Below are positions 52,332 through 61,117 of a stretch of 64,000 nt of DNA, piece by piece (the stretch's first letter is position 1; each line of letters starts with the position of its first letter). Under the pieces are notes generated by a model, which worked only from the letters and a program-made list of their open reading frames with translations, made no database searches and was not told where the DNA came from. This DNA comes from Rhodobacter sp. Lineage in GTDB: Bacteria; Pseudomonadota; Alphaproteobacteria; Rhodobacterales; Rhodobacteraceae. The position numbers and the translations under genes are program-made. The stretch covers positions 23,479 through 87,478 of the forward strand of contig JAIXRW010000054.1 of the NCBI GenBank assembly GCA_027484985.1, written 5' to 3'.

Positions 52332-52345
52332 GTCACCCGCGCCGC
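52319..52345. terminator. Bidirectional hairpin overlapping the lysR stop
   Basis: GCGGCGCGG (52319-52327) pairs with CCGCGCCGC (52337-52345). The lysR stop (52329-52331) is in the loop, and the convergent gene ends at 52350. Confidence 0.65.
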
Positions 52346-52349
52346 GCCG

Positions 52350-52682
52350 CTATTTCAGCGCGACATAGGTTTCAGGGTCCAGCGCCGTCACACGCACCGC
52401 AACATGGGTTCCGGTTGCGCTGCCGATCATGTCACGCAGCAACCCGCACACGGCAAGAACGCGGTCGCGCGTGCGCTCGGGGCGCGGCAGGATCGCCATT
52501 TCCACATTCACCAGCGGCAGATCGGCCATGGCTCCGACCGGCATAACGGCAAACTGGCAGGCCGGCACATCCACCGCCAACTCGGCGCACAGCATTTCGC
52601 GAACCGGCCCCAGCGCCTTGGCAAGCGGCTCGCGCACCACCGGGTAAAGCCGTTCCTCGACAAAAATCTTCACATTCGGCAT
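52350..52682 (-). CDS. Tautomerase-like small protein
   Basis: A 110-residue protein that starts MPNVKIFVEERLYP. A proline right after the initiator Met, followed by a beta strand, is the hallmark of the tautomerase superfamily (4-oxalocrotonate tautomerase, CHMI), where Pro becomes the catalytic base. The second half has VNVEMAILPRPERTRD and an alpha/beta pattern as in the double-length members. It is the last gene of the ABC-hydroxyquinol dioxygenase operon, 10 bp after the dioxygenase. It could tautomerise a ring-cleavage product, for example the enol form of maleylacetate; that is inference. Confidence 0.6.
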   Translation of the reverse strand: MPNVKIFVEERLYPVVREPLAKALGPVREMLCAELAVDVPACQFAVMPVGAMADLPLVNVEMAILPRPERTRDRVLAVCGLLRDMIGSATGTHVAVRVTALDPETYVALK

Positions 52683-52692
52683 GGGCGGCCCC

Positions 52693-53535
52693 CTAGGCCG
52701 GGGTCAGGACAAAATCGAACACCGACCGCCAGCTGACATCGCCCTGCGTGGTCCGCTCGAACGGGGCAACCAGCGTCTGCTTCACGCCGAACACCGCGTC
52801 ACTGTCCAGATAGCGGTCATCGCCCACGAAGGTATGCGTGACCAACCGCTGGAAACCGGGCGCCGTGACCAGAAAATGCATATGCGCCGGACGATAGGGG
52901 TGGCGCCCCATCAGGGCCAGCATCTTGCCCACCGGCCCGTCATCGGGAATGGGGTATGAAGTCGGCTTGATCCCGCGAAACGCATAGGCCCCGTCCGCGC
53001 CGGTGAAAAAGCGCCCGCGATTGTTCCAGCGCGGCTGGATGCCGGGTTGCTGCACATCGTAATAGCCGTCCGCATTGTCCGACCACACATCGACACAGGC
53101 CCCTTCGACGGGGTTTCCGTCCAGATCCGTTACCCGCCCCTCGAACAGGCAGGGCTCGCCCTTGCCATCCAGACTGATCGTGTCGCCCATGGCACGGATC
53201 GGCGCGTCTTCCACATGGAAAGGGCCAAAGACCGTGTTTTCCGTGGCCCCCTCGGGGCGGCGGTTGTTGATCGCATCGACCAGCATCGAAAGGCCCAGCA
53301 CATCCGACAGCAGGATAAACTCCTGCCGGTTGCCATCACACATCTGGCCCGTGCGGGTCAGAAAGGCGATCCCCGTTTCCCATTCGGCCTGCGTCAGGTG
53401 GATCTCCTTGGCAAAGCCGTGCAGATGCTTGACCAGACAACGCATCACCTCGGCCATGCGCGGGGTCACATCGGCGCCCATGCGGTCATTGACCGTCTCG
53501 ACCGAGCGTTCTTCGGAAAAATAGCTTTGTGTCAT
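52693..53535 (-). CDS. Hydroxyquinol 1,2-dioxygenase
   Basis: A 280-residue intradiol ring-cleavage dioxygenase that uses non-haem Fe(III). The N-terminal helical linker domain has HLTQAEWETGIAFLTRTGQ; the core has FGPFHVEDAP, DVWSDNADGYYDVQQ with a ligand Tyr, PTSYPIPDDGP with the second Tyr, and HPYRPAHMHF with the two His ligands. These sequences match hydroxyquinol rather than catechol dioxygenases (note DGNPVEGACVDVWSDN and GYYDVQQPGIQP). The product is maleylacetate. The gene sits between the branched-chain-type permease gene and the tautomerase gene. Confidence 0.88.
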   Translation of the reverse strand: MTQSYFSEERSVETVNDRMGADVTPRMAEVMRCLVKHLHGFAKEIHLTQAEWETGIAFLTRTGQMCDGNRQEFILLSDVLGLSMLVDAINNRRPEGATENTVFGPFHVEDAPIRAMGDTISLDGKGEPCLFEGRVTDLDGNPVEGACVDVWSDNADGYYDVQQPGIQPRWNNRGRFFTGADGAYAFRGIKPTSYPIPDDGPVGKMLALMGRHPYRPAHMHFLVTAPGFQRLVTHTFVGDDRYLDSDAVFGVKQTLVAPFERTTQGDVSWRSVFDFVLTPA

Positions 53536-53558
53536 GGGTCAGTCCTCAAGGGCTTGGA

Positions 53559-54605
53559 TCATGCCGTGCGGCGGGTGGGGGATGTGACGCGCCCGCCCTG
53601 CGGCGGTCGGTGGCCAAGCGGTAGCAGGTCAATGCCGGTGCGGTCAGTGAACATTCCCCACAATCCACGACGGGCAAACAGCATCACCGCGATGCCAAGG
53701 CAGCCCAGCACGATCAGATAGATCGTGCCGTAATCGGCCAGCAGACGTTGCAGGGCATAAAAGACAACCACCCCGATGATCGGCCCCGGCAACGTGCCGA
53801 TCCCGCCGATAACGGTGATGAAGATGACAAAGGCCGTCCAGTCGATCACCGAAAAGGCCGCGTCCGGCGTCACCCGCGTGATCTGGATAAAGGCCAGCGC
53901 CCCGCATAGCCCCGTGCCAAAAGCACACAGCAGGAACACCAGCGCCTTCAGCCGCACAGGGTCCACCCCCACCGACCGCGCCGCGTTTTCATTGTCGCGG
54001 ATCGCCTGCAAGCCCAGCCCCATGCGCGACCGCAAAAAGACATAGCTCGCCACCAGCATGGCCACGGCCAGCGACAGCATCAGCCAATAGGTCAGCGCAT
54101 CCGCCGCCGCCGCACTCGACACATCCAGCATCGCCTTGATCTGGTCAACAAAGGCCATCTCCTTGGCCGTGCCCTTGGGCAGCGACGTGCCGGTCCCGCC
54201 GCCCAGCGCCTTCCACTGGCTGATGCCCAGACGGGCGATATCGGCCACCACCCATGTGCCGATCGCGAAATAGGCCCCATTCAGGCGAAAGGCGAAAAAG
54301 GCCATCGGCACGGCAAAAACTGCCGCCGCAACGCCCCCGATCAGCACGCCGACCAGCGGATCAAGCCCCAAAAGGATGATCGCGGCAAACATCGCATAGG
54401 CCCCGATCCCGACAAAGGCCTGTTGCCCCACCGAAACCAGCCCAGCGAACCCCGCCAGCATGTTCCAGTTCATCGCCAGCACCAGCAGCGTCAGAATCCC
54501 GAACAGGTCTTGCACCACGGCCCGCGGGGCCAGGGCGGGCAGCGCGTAAAGCAGCGCCAGCGCCACAAAGGCAAGGCCAAGCCCGAGGTTGCGGTTGATC
54601 GTCAT
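53559..54605 (-). CDS. Branched-chain-type ABC transporter permease (LivM-like)
   Basis: A 348-residue inner-membrane protein with about nine hydrophobic segments, including LTLLVLAMNWNMLAGFAGLVSVGQQAFVGIGAY, the typical LivM signature region, and GLQAIRDNENAARSVGVDP, the loop that contacts the ATPase. ATG 54605 was chosen over the GTG at 54611 because of GAGGTG just upstream. The C-terminus extends into a polar, basic tail. It is linked to an aromatic catabolic gene downstream, so the substrate is probably an aromatic acid rather than an amino acid. Confidence 0.88.
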   Translation of the reverse strand: MTINRNLGLGLAFVALALLYALPALAPRAVVQDLFGILTLLVLAMNWNMLAGFAGLVSVGQQAFVGIGAYAMFAAIILLGLDPLVGVLIGGVAAAVFAVPMAFFAFRLNGAYFAIGTWVVADIARLGISQWKALGGGTGTSLPKGTAKEMAFVDQIKAMLDVSSAAAADALTYWLMLSLAVAMLVASYVFLRSRMGLGLQAIRDNENAARSVGVDPVRLKALVFLLCAFGTGLCGALAFIQITRVTPDAAFSVIDWTAFVIFITVIGGIGTLPGPIIGVVVFYALQRLLADYGTIYLIVLGCLGIAVMLFARRGLWGMFTDRTGIDLLPLGHRPPQGGRVTSPTRRTA

Positions 54606-54614
54606 CGTCACACC

Positions 54615-55478
54615 TCAGTCATTCGCCCGCGGGAACAGCCCGCGCGGTTTCAGCAACAGCACGATCACAAAGGCGATATGCCCCGACAAAATCTGCCATT
54701 CGGGGTTGATCGACGCCCCCACCGCCTGCGCCATTCCGATCACGATCCCCCCCGCCAGCGTGCCCCATAGGCTGCCCAACCCGCCGATGATCACCGCCTC
54801 GAATGCGTAAAGCAGTCGCGCGGGGCCGATCGACGGATCGAAATTGGCGCGCGTGCCCAAGAACAGCGCGGCGATTGTGGCCACCACCAGCGCGATCCCC
54901 GTCGCCATGGCAAAGATGCGTTTGGGTTCAATCCCCATCAACTGCGCGGTGGTCTGATCGTCCGATGTGGCCCGAAAGGCGCGCCCCAGCGCCGTGCGAT
55001 AGAACAGGCGGTTCAGCGCAAAAACCACAGCCACCGCCGAGGCAAAGGTCAGCACCGGCATGACGCCCAGCGTCACGATCCCCAGATCGACCGACGCCGC
55101 CTCGATCGGGCCTGCGGTCAGTTTCCGGCTGTCGGCGGTGAACGCCGAAAGCAGGCCGTTTTGGATCACCACCGACAGGCCAAAGGTAACCAGAAGCGGC
55201 GGCAGGATATCCTCGCCCAGCACCCGGTTCAAAAGATGCGTCTGCAACAGCCAGCCCAGCCCGAACATCAGCGGCGCAGCCAGCACCACCGCCACGAACG
55301 GATGCAGCCCCGTCACCGTGGCAAGGGTCAGGATCAGATAGGCGCCCAGAATGATCAGGTCGCCATGGGCAAGGTTCACCAGCCGCATGATCCCGAAAAC
55401 CAGCGAAAGCCCCGCCGCAAACAGGGCATATAGCCCGCCAAGCAGCAGCCCTTGGGCAAGGGTGTCGATCAGCATCAT
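54615..55478 (-). CDS. Branched-chain-type ABC transporter permease (LivH-like)
   Basis: A 287-residue permease with about eight helices. GLLLGGLYALFAAGLSLVFGIMRLVNLAHGD at the N-terminus and RATSDDQTTAQLMGI in the coupling loop are LivH hallmarks. The ATG at 55478 overlaps the stop of the LivF-type gene by four bases. With the LivM-like protein it forms the membrane channel of the transporter. Confidence 0.9.
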   Translation of the reverse strand: MMLIDTLAQGLLLGGLYALFAAGLSLVFGIMRLVNLAHGDLIILGAYLILTLATVTGLHPFVAVVLAAPLMFGLGWLLQTHLLNRVLGEDILPPLLVTFGLSVVIQNGLLSAFTADSRKLTAGPIEAASVDLGIVTLGVMPVLTFASAVAVVFALNRLFYRTALGRAFRATSDDQTTAQLMGIEPKRIFAMATGIALVVATIAALFLGTRANFDPSIGPARLLYAFEAVIIGGLGSLWGTLAGGIVIGMAQAVGASINPEWQILSGHIAFVIVLLLKPRGLFPRAND

Positions 55479-56188
55479 GCGTGGCTCACTCCGAAATAGG
55501 CGTCATGGATGGCATCGCGCGACAATTCGGCCGGACGCCCCGACAGGGTGATCCGTCCCTCCATCATGCAATGCACATGATCGGCCACCCGCAGCGCCTG
55601 CCCGATATCCTGCTCGACCACGATGATCGCGGTCCCGCTGTCCTTGATCTGCGGAAAGGCGGCGTAGATTTCCTTGATGACCACCGGCGCAAGCCCAAGG
55701 CTCAGCTCGTCGCACAGCAACACGCGCGGATTGCTCATCAGCGCGCGCCCGATGGCCACCATCTGTTGTTGCCCGCCCGACAGTGCCGTTCCCGGACTGT
55801 GGCGGCGCTCTTTCAATATGGGAAACAGCGCCTGCACCCGTTCCAGCGTCCAGAACCCGTTGCCACGCCGGGCATGCGCGCCGATCAACAGGTTTTCCTC
55901 GACCGTCAGCGACGGGAACAGCCGCCGCCCTTCGGGCACCATGGCGATGCCACGGGTCAAGATGCCGGGCGCGGCCAGCCTTGTGATCGGTTCGCCCGCC
56001 AGCGTCACGCTTCCGGCACTGACCCGCGCCACACCCGTCACGGCCCGCATCAGCGTGGTCTTGCCTGCGCCATTGGCGCCGATGATGGCCACCGTCGCGC
56101 CTTCCTCAAGCGTCAGGTCCACGCCGAACAGCGCCTGAAAATCCCCGTAATGCGCCGTCAGGCCCGCAATCTCCAACAGCGCGCTCAT
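55475..56188 (-). CDS. Branched-chain-type ABC transporter ATPase (LivF-like)
   Basis: A 237-residue ATPase. Walker A is GANGAGKTT, GIAMVPEGRRLFPSLTVEENL is typical LivF sequence, the signature is LSGGQQQMVAIGRAL, and Walker B is VLLCDELSLGLAP with Cys in place of the usual hydrophobic residue. The C-terminal motif is HDAYFGVSHA. ATG 56188 overlaps the LivG-type stop by four bases. It is translated as part of the six-gene transport-catabolic operon. Confidence 0.92.
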   Translation of the reverse strand: MSALLEIAGLTAHYGDFQALFGVDLTLEEGATVAIIGANGAGKTTLMRAVTGVARVSAGSVTLAGEPITRLAAPGILTRGIAMVPEGRRLFPSLTVEENLLIGAHARRGNGFWTLERVQALFPILKERRHSPGTALSGGQQQMVAIGRALMSNPRVLLCDELSLGLAPVVIKEIYAAFPQIKDSGTAIIVVEQDIGQALRVADHVHCMMEGRITLSGRPAELSRDAIHDAYFGVSHA

Positions 56189-56904
56189 GCCTCGATCCCC
56201 AGATAAATCTCGCGCACCTCGGCCGATGCCATCACCTGATCGGGCTGCCCGATCATCAGCATCCGCCCGAAATTCAGCACCATCAGCCGCTCGACCACCG
56301 AATTGAGTGCGTGCAGCACATGTTCGATCCAGATGATCGCCGTGCCTTCGGCGTGGATCGCGCGGATCGTGCCGACCAGTTCCACACATTCGGCATCAGT
56401 CAACCCGCCCGCGATTTCATCCAGCAGGATCACCCGCGGCTTTGTCGCCATGGCCCGCGCCAATTCCAGCCGCTTGCGCTGCAACAGCGGCAGGCCGCCC
56501 GCCGGTTTCGCAGCCACCGCCCCCAGCCCCGTGCGCGACAGGATGTCCATGCAGAAATCGGGCGCATCCGCAGCCGACACGCCGCCGCCGAACCGGGCGG
56601 CGACCAGCAGGTTTTCATAAACCGACAACCCGCCAAAGGGTTGCGGTATCTGGAACGACCGCCCGATGCCCGCCTTCACCCGCTCCATCGGCGGCGCGCG
56701 CGTCACATCGCGACCGTCCAGCAGCACGCGGCCGGTATCGGGGGCGATATTGCCGGTGATCAGATTGAACAGCGTGGACTTTCCGGCCCCGTTCGGCCCG
56801 ATGATGCCCAGCGCCTCGCCCGCTTCCAGATCGAAGCTGACATCATCGGTGACCTTAAGCGCACCGAAGGATCGGGACACGGATTGCAGCGACAGGATCG
56901 GCAT
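56185..56904 (-). CDS. Branched-chain-type ABC transporter ATPase (LivG-like)
   Basis: A 239-residue ATPase. Walker A is GPNGAGKST, GIGRSFQIPQPFGGLSVYENLL is the LivG-type Q-loop region, and Walker B is VILLDEIAGGLTDAE. The signature is degenerate (GGLPLLQRKRLELARAM instead of LSGGQ), as is often seen in LivG homologues linked to aromatic transport. ATG 56904 begins the domain; a longer open frame upstream is not homologous. It lies 55 bp after the binding-protein gene, across a hairpin. Confidence 0.9.
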   Translation of the reverse strand: MPILSLQSVSRSFGALKVTDDVSFDLEAGEALGIIGPNGAGKSTLFNLITGNIAPDTGRVLLDGRDVTRAPPMERVKAGIGRSFQIPQPFGGLSVYENLLVAARFGGGVSAADAPDFCMDILSRTGLGAVAAKPAGGLPLLQRKRLELARAMATKPRVILLDEIAGGLTDAECVELVGTIRAIHAEGTAIIWIEHVLHALNSVVERLMVLNFGRMLMIGQPDQVMASAEVREIYLGIEA

Positions 56905-56926
56905 GGATCGCCCTTGCTTGTAGGAG

Positions 56927-56952
56927 TGCCCCGGCACCTGCGCGCCGGGGCA
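56927..56952 (-). other. Intercistronic hairpin after the binding-protein gene
   Basis: TGCCCCGGC (56927-56935) pairs perfectly with GCCGGGGCA (56944-56952). It lies between the binding-protein stop (56960) and the LivG start (56904), the same arrangement as at 43529-43556 in the rhamnoside operon. Confidence 0.65.
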
Positions 56953-56959
56953 AAGGGGG

Positions 56960-58243
56960 TCAGGACAGCGTTTCCAGCGTGCCGCCCAGCGGAATCTCGG
57001 GCGCGCCCGCATTCTCGACGATCACCAGATCAAAGGTGTCATCCTCCTTGCGCCGCCATTGGCCGCCCACCAGCGGCGTCTTGGAAATGTTCTTGCGCGC
57101 AAATTCCGGCACGTTGTCGCGGCCCCACTGGACCTTGCCCACCACCGTATCCAGATTGGTCGATCCGATCGCCGCCGCCAGCGCGTCGCCATCGGTCGGG
57201 TCATCGACCCGGCTGATCGCATCCGCCGCTACTTCGAACAGCGCATGGACAAAGCCCACGGGCATCGTCCACTGCCGCTTTGCCGCCGCCTCAAAGGCCT
57301 TGGCCAGGTCAGCCGCGCTTTCGCCCGTCAGCGACGATTTGAACGGATGGTTCGGCGACCACCACACTTCGGCCGTCAGGTTGTGGCCCAGCTCGCCCAG
57401 CGCCGCCACGCTTTCGGGGAACAGCAGCGCCTTGGCCACCGAAACCAGCTTGGGGTTGAAGCCCTGTTGCTTGGCCTGCGTCCAGAAGGTGGTGAAATCG
57501 GGCGGAATCGGGATACCCGTCATGATCTCGCAGCCCGCCTGTTTGAAGGCGTTGATCTGGGCGCTGAAATCATCCGTCAGGTTCTGGTAGCGGCCCGGAT
57601 CGGTCAGTTCATAGCCCTGCGCAGCCAGCGCGGGCGGCATGCCCACCTCGGGCGAGGCCCAGGCGTTGCCATCCCCGTCATTGGGCCAAAGCGCAGCCAC
57701 TTTCTTGTTCGTATCGACCGAATTCCACATATTCATGAATGTGGCGATATTGTCCTCAAGTCCCCAGAAGAAGTGATAGACGTAGTCAAAGGCCTGCCAG
57801 CTTGCCGGATCGGCGGGGTTGCCCTGCTGTCCGATGAACCACGGCTGCCACGGCGCGACCGTCGAAATCACCGGAATTTCTTCCTGCTCGGCAATCGAGC
57901 AGACGGGGTTCGTCGTCTCGGGGGTCGATGCGACAAGGATCAGGTTCACCCCGTCACGGCTGATCAGTTCCTTGGCCACTTCCGCCGCGCGGTTCGGGTT
58001 CGACTGGCTGTCCTTCACGATCACCTCGACATCCAGCCCCAAACCCGGGGCCGAGGCGAGGAATTTCTCGACCATGAAACTGTCGGCCGCCGAAAAGGCC
58101 GAAAGCGGCCCGGTCTGCGGGCTGACATAGCCGATCTTCAGTTTCTTGGTCTGCGCCAAAGCGGGCAATGCCAGCCCCGACGATGTGGCCGCCGCCGCCG
58201 TAAAGGCCGCGCCGGATTTCAGCAATGTGCGACGAGTAATCAT
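56960..58243 (-). CDS. ABC transporter substrate-binding protein, branched-chain/aromatic type
   Basis: A 427-residue periplasmic protein of the LivJ/LivK-like type I fold. The N-terminus ITRRTLLKSGAAF has twin Arg followed by a hydrophobic core and ALAQ cleavage, so export may go by Tat or Sec. LKIGYVSPQTGPLSAF and ASTPETTNPVCSIAEQEEIPVIST are family motifs. ATG 58243 has GGAGGAGAGG upstream. Being first in an operon with hydroxyquinol 1,2-dioxygenase, it probably binds an aromatic acid. The 200-bp region upstream should hold the operon promoter. Confidence 0.9.
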   Translation of the reverse strand: MITRRTLLKSGAAFTAAAATSSGLALPALAQTKKLKIGYVSPQTGPLSAFSAADSFMVEKFLASAPGLGLDVEVIVKDSQSNPNRAAEVAKELISRDGVNLILVASTPETTNPVCSIAEQEEIPVISTVAPWQPWFIGQQGNPADPASWQAFDYVYHFFWGLEDNIATFMNMWNSVDTNKKVAALWPNDGDGNAWASPEVGMPPALAAQGYELTDPGRYQNLTDDFSAQINAFKQAGCEIMTGIPIPPDFTTFWTQAKQQGFNPKLVSVAKALLFPESVAALGELGHNLTAEVWWSPNHPFKSSLTGESAADLAKAFEAAAKRQWTMPVGFVHALFEVAADAISRVDDPTDGDALAAAIGSTNLDTVVGKVQWGRDNVPEFARKNISKTPLVGGQWRRKEDDTFDLVIVENAGAPEIPLGGTLETLS

Positions 58244-58443
58244 GTCCTCTCCTCCCTTGATAGTCTGGTCTTTCGCGATGATCGCGTGCCGGCCCCGCCT
58301 TCTGCGGACGGGTCCGAAGTTTTTGATTGCGGGGATGCTACGATGCCATCCCGACAGGTTTAATCGCATCACCCCGCCGCTATATGCCCTTTGGTTATGT
58401 TATTTCGGGCAATGCGGGGTCACTCTGCGCGCCTGACGGGCAC

Positions 58444-60090
58444 TCACTCGGCCGCCAGGGCCTGCGGTGCCCGTAGATGCAGCGCCTGCATCACCCGCGC
58501 GAAACGCGCTTGCAGCCGCTCGGGCGTATCGGCGGTGACGGCCACGTAAAAGTCGGGCCGGATCAGCACATAGCGCGCGCCCGACCGTTCCAGCCAGGCG
58601 CCGATCGTGCCTTCGGCATCCACCGCATCGCCCGCGCCGCCCGCAGGGGCCAACCGTACGGCCACCCCGCCCAAGGCCGCAAACTCGGCGCGCTGCGCCG
58701 CAGTCAGGGCAGACAGCGGATCGACGTCATGGCCCAAAAGCACCCAGCCCTGCCCGACGACCTGATCGAACCGGTCGCGCTTGCCTCCCGCCTCGACGAT
58801 CCCCTGCACCGACAGTTCGCCCGCATGGGCGCTGTCATCGCACCATGCACCGGGGCCAAGGCGGCAAATGTCGGTGGGCACCGGCGTGCCGCCCCGCGCC
58901 GCCAGATCCGCCATCATCCGCGCATCCCGCGCCGCCGCCACCTCTTCATCCGCGATACAGATGATCTGGCCCAGTTCCTGACTGAAATCGATGTAATGCC
59001 GCGCATGGGCAATCCGCTCGGTCGTATAGCTGTCCAGCACGCCCGCACCGAACCGCCCCTCAAGAATCCCGTTCAGCCGCCACGCCATCGCCACCGCGTC
59101 ACGCACGCCCGCGCACATCCCCTCGCCCGCAAAGGGCGGCATCAGATGGGCCGCATCCCCGCCGATCAAGCAGCGGCCCTTGTTCCACTGCTTCGCCCAA
59201 CGCGCCTGAAAGCGGTAAACGGCGCTGCGTTCCAGTTCGGCAGTGTCGGGCGTCAGCCCCCACGGCGCCAGCAACTCCCAGGCACGTTCCGGCTTTTGCA
59301 GATCATGCGCCTGCTCGCCCGGCAGCACCATGAACTCCCACCGCCGCCGGGCGGGCCCCCCCGCCACGGGGCCGGGACCACCCGGCACGATGGTGGTCGG
59401 GCGCTTGGGGTCGCACAATTGCCATTGCGCGGGTTCGTCCCCCTGCCGCGCCACATAGTCGAACGTCGGAATCATATCGAGGATCAGCCAGTCGAAGAAA
59501 TAGCCCTTGTCCTCGTTCTCGATGCCCAGCGCCTCGCGCACGAAACTGTTGGCGCCATCGGTCCCCGCAACAAACTGCGCCCGCAGCGACAGACGCGCGC
59601 CATTGGGGCCAACCTCTTCGGGGTTGCGTTGCAGCGACAGCGTCACCCCCGCTTCGTCCTGCTCAAGCCCGATCCCCTGCCAGCCGCGCAACAGCGTAAT
59701 CCCCGGCAGCGTCGCGGCAATCGCCAAAAGCCGTTTTTCCATCATCGGCTGGTTGAACCAGTAGCGCACCCGCCAGCCGCTGGCCGACTGGCTTTGCCAA
59801 TCGACGATCTGCAGGTTCTGGCGGTCCTTGTTCTTCCAGTAATACAGCTCGTCATGATAGCTGATCGCGGGGTCGTTTTCGGAATCGATCCCCAGCGTGG
59901 CCAGAATACGGGCGATTTCGTGGTCATAGGTCACGGCACGCGGCAAGGCGTAGTGGTTGGTCCAGCGTTCCACCAGCGTGACCTTCCGGCCCCGCCGTGC
60001 CAGCAAGATCGCCAAAAGCGTGCCCACGGGCCCCGCCCCCACCACGGCGACATCCGCATCAAATTCCCCGACCCCCGACGCCTGCTGCAT
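58444..60090 (-). CDS. MhpA-like FAD-dependent aromatic hydroxylase
   Basis: A 548-residue flavoprotein monooxygenase similar to 3-(3-hydroxyphenyl)propionate hydroxylase. The FAD-binding motif is VVGAGPVGTLLAILLARRG (about 16-34); the DG motif is FVAGTDGANSFVREALG; the second FAD motif is CLIGGDAAHLMPPFAGEGMCAGVRDA. The C-terminal domain is thioredoxin-like. ATG 60090 follows GAGGG. It is divergent from TetR and on the same strand as the transporter operon, after a 200-bp gap, so it may be expressed separately. It could hydroxylate the imported aromatic acid. The exact substrate is not shown. Confidence 0.82.
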   Translation of the reverse strand: MQQASGVGEFDADVAVVGAGPVGTLLAILLARRGRKVTLVERWTNHYALPRAVTYDHEIARILATLGIDSENDPAISYHDELYYWKNKDRQNLQIVDWQSQSASGWRVRYWFNQPMMEKRLLAIAATLPGITLLRGWQGIGLEQDEAGVTLSLQRNPEEVGPNGARLSLRAQFVAGTDGANSFVREALGIENEDKGYFFDWLILDMIPTFDYVARQGDEPAQWQLCDPKRPTTIVPGGPGPVAGGPARRRWEFMVLPGEQAHDLQKPERAWELLAPWGLTPDTAELERSAVYRFQARWAKQWNKGRCLIGGDAAHLMPPFAGEGMCAGVRDAVAMAWRLNGILEGRFGAGVLDSYTTERIAHARHYIDFSQELGQIICIADEEVAAARDARMMADLAARGGTPVPTDICRLGPGAWCDDSAHAGELSVQGIVEAGGKRDRFDQVVGQGWVLLGHDVDPLSALTAAQRAEFAALGGVAVRLAPAGGAGDAVDAEGTIGAWLERSGARYVLIRPDFYVAVTADTPERLQARFARVMQALHLRAPQALAAE

Positions 60091-60160
60091 GGCAACCCTC
60101 CCGCTGTGGCGCGCACTCGCATAGGTGACGCGCAATCTTTACTGACTGTTCGCCAAAAAT

Positions 60161-60168
60161 GAACGTTC
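60161..60168. promoter_or_regulatory. Candidate TetR operator
   Basis: GAACGTTC is a perfect 8-bp palindrome in the A/T-rich part of the 230-bp region between the MhpA-like gene (-) and the TetR gene (+), 71 bp from the hydroxylase start. Half-site-like sequences (GTTCG) flank it. Confidence 0.45.
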
Positions 60169-60320
60169 GTCAAGTTTGATGATGAATCACATCGAAAATC
60201 CCGCAACCCCCTGATTCCAAAGGTAGGCCCGCCCCGCCCCCCGCCTCCGCCCCTCGGTGATTGAGTGTCACACCAAAACTGAATATGATTCGCCCCTGAA
60301 CCCACCGCAGGATTGCGCCC

Positions 60321-60968
60321 ATGACCGAACCCGCCGAAGGCCGCGTCGCCCGACGCCAGCGCCGCAACCGCGATGCGCTGATCGCCGCCGCGCGCGACAT
60401 CATGACCGAAAAGGGGGTCGAGGGCGCGACCATGCTGGAAATCGCCGAACGCGCCGACATGGGTGCAGGCACGGTCTATAACTACTTCCGGTCAAAGGAT
60501 GATCTGGCCATCGCCGTGCTGGAAACCCTGATGCACGATCTTGCCCTTCGCATCGAACAGGTGACCAACACCTTCGAAGACCCCGCACAGGTCTATGCTT
60601 TCGGCATCCGCACCGTGCTTGATACGGCCACCGGCGATGTGCGTTGGGCGCAAATGCTCAACCGGTCCGAGGTGATTGCCGATGCCATGTTCCACCGCAT
60701 GGGCCCCTTTGCCATCCGCGACCTGCGGCTTGCCTCGCAGGCGGGCCGGTTCGAGGTGTCGAATGCCGAACTGGTCTGGCGTCTGACCACCCACGCCCTG
60801 ATCGGGGCCAGCCTTGCCATCACCACGGGCCAACTGCCCGCCAGCGCCTCGGACCAGATCATCGTGCGCCTTTTGTGCATGACAGGCATTGGCGCCAATG
60901 CGGCCGTCGAACTCGCCGCCCGTCCGCGCCCTGCCCTGTCACCCGAACCCGCCTATCGCGGCGCATAA
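60321..60968 (+). CDS. TetR-family transcriptional regulator
   Basis: A 215-residue repressor. The N-terminal helix-turn-helix (about residues 18-65) has ALIAAARDIMTEKGVEGATM and GAGTVYNYFRSKDDL, the TetR signature; the helical ligand domain follows. It is divergent from the MhpA-like hydroxylase, so it probably represses that gene and is released by an aromatic substrate. The gene is followed by a 149-bp gap before convergent Tad genes. Confidence 0.9.
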   Translation: MTEPAEGRVARRQRRNRDALIAAARDIMTEKGVEGATMLEIAERADMGAGTVYNYFRSKDDLAIAVLETLMHDLALRIEQVTNTFEDPAQVYAFGIRTVLDTATGDVRWAQMLNRSEVIADAMFHRMGPFAIRDLRLASQAGRFEVSNAELVWRLTTHALIGASLAITTGQLPASASDQIIVRLLCMTGIGANAAVELAARPRPALSPEPAYRGA

Positions 60969-61117
60969 CCGGCAAAAACGCGGGCGGCCAAGACCGGTTT
61001 CCGCAACCGTCACATCATCCCCTTTTGCCGCCCGCAGCGCAGCGGCGCAGGGTCTAGGGCCCGCCCACCCCAGTAATCACACAGCTTTCCCCGCGCATCC
61101 CAAGAACAGCCCCCGCC

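Noticed and set aside
58244..58443. Sigma-54 promoter before the aromatic transporter operon
   Set aside because: A TGGCAT sequence is present but the required GG-N10-GC spacing is not.
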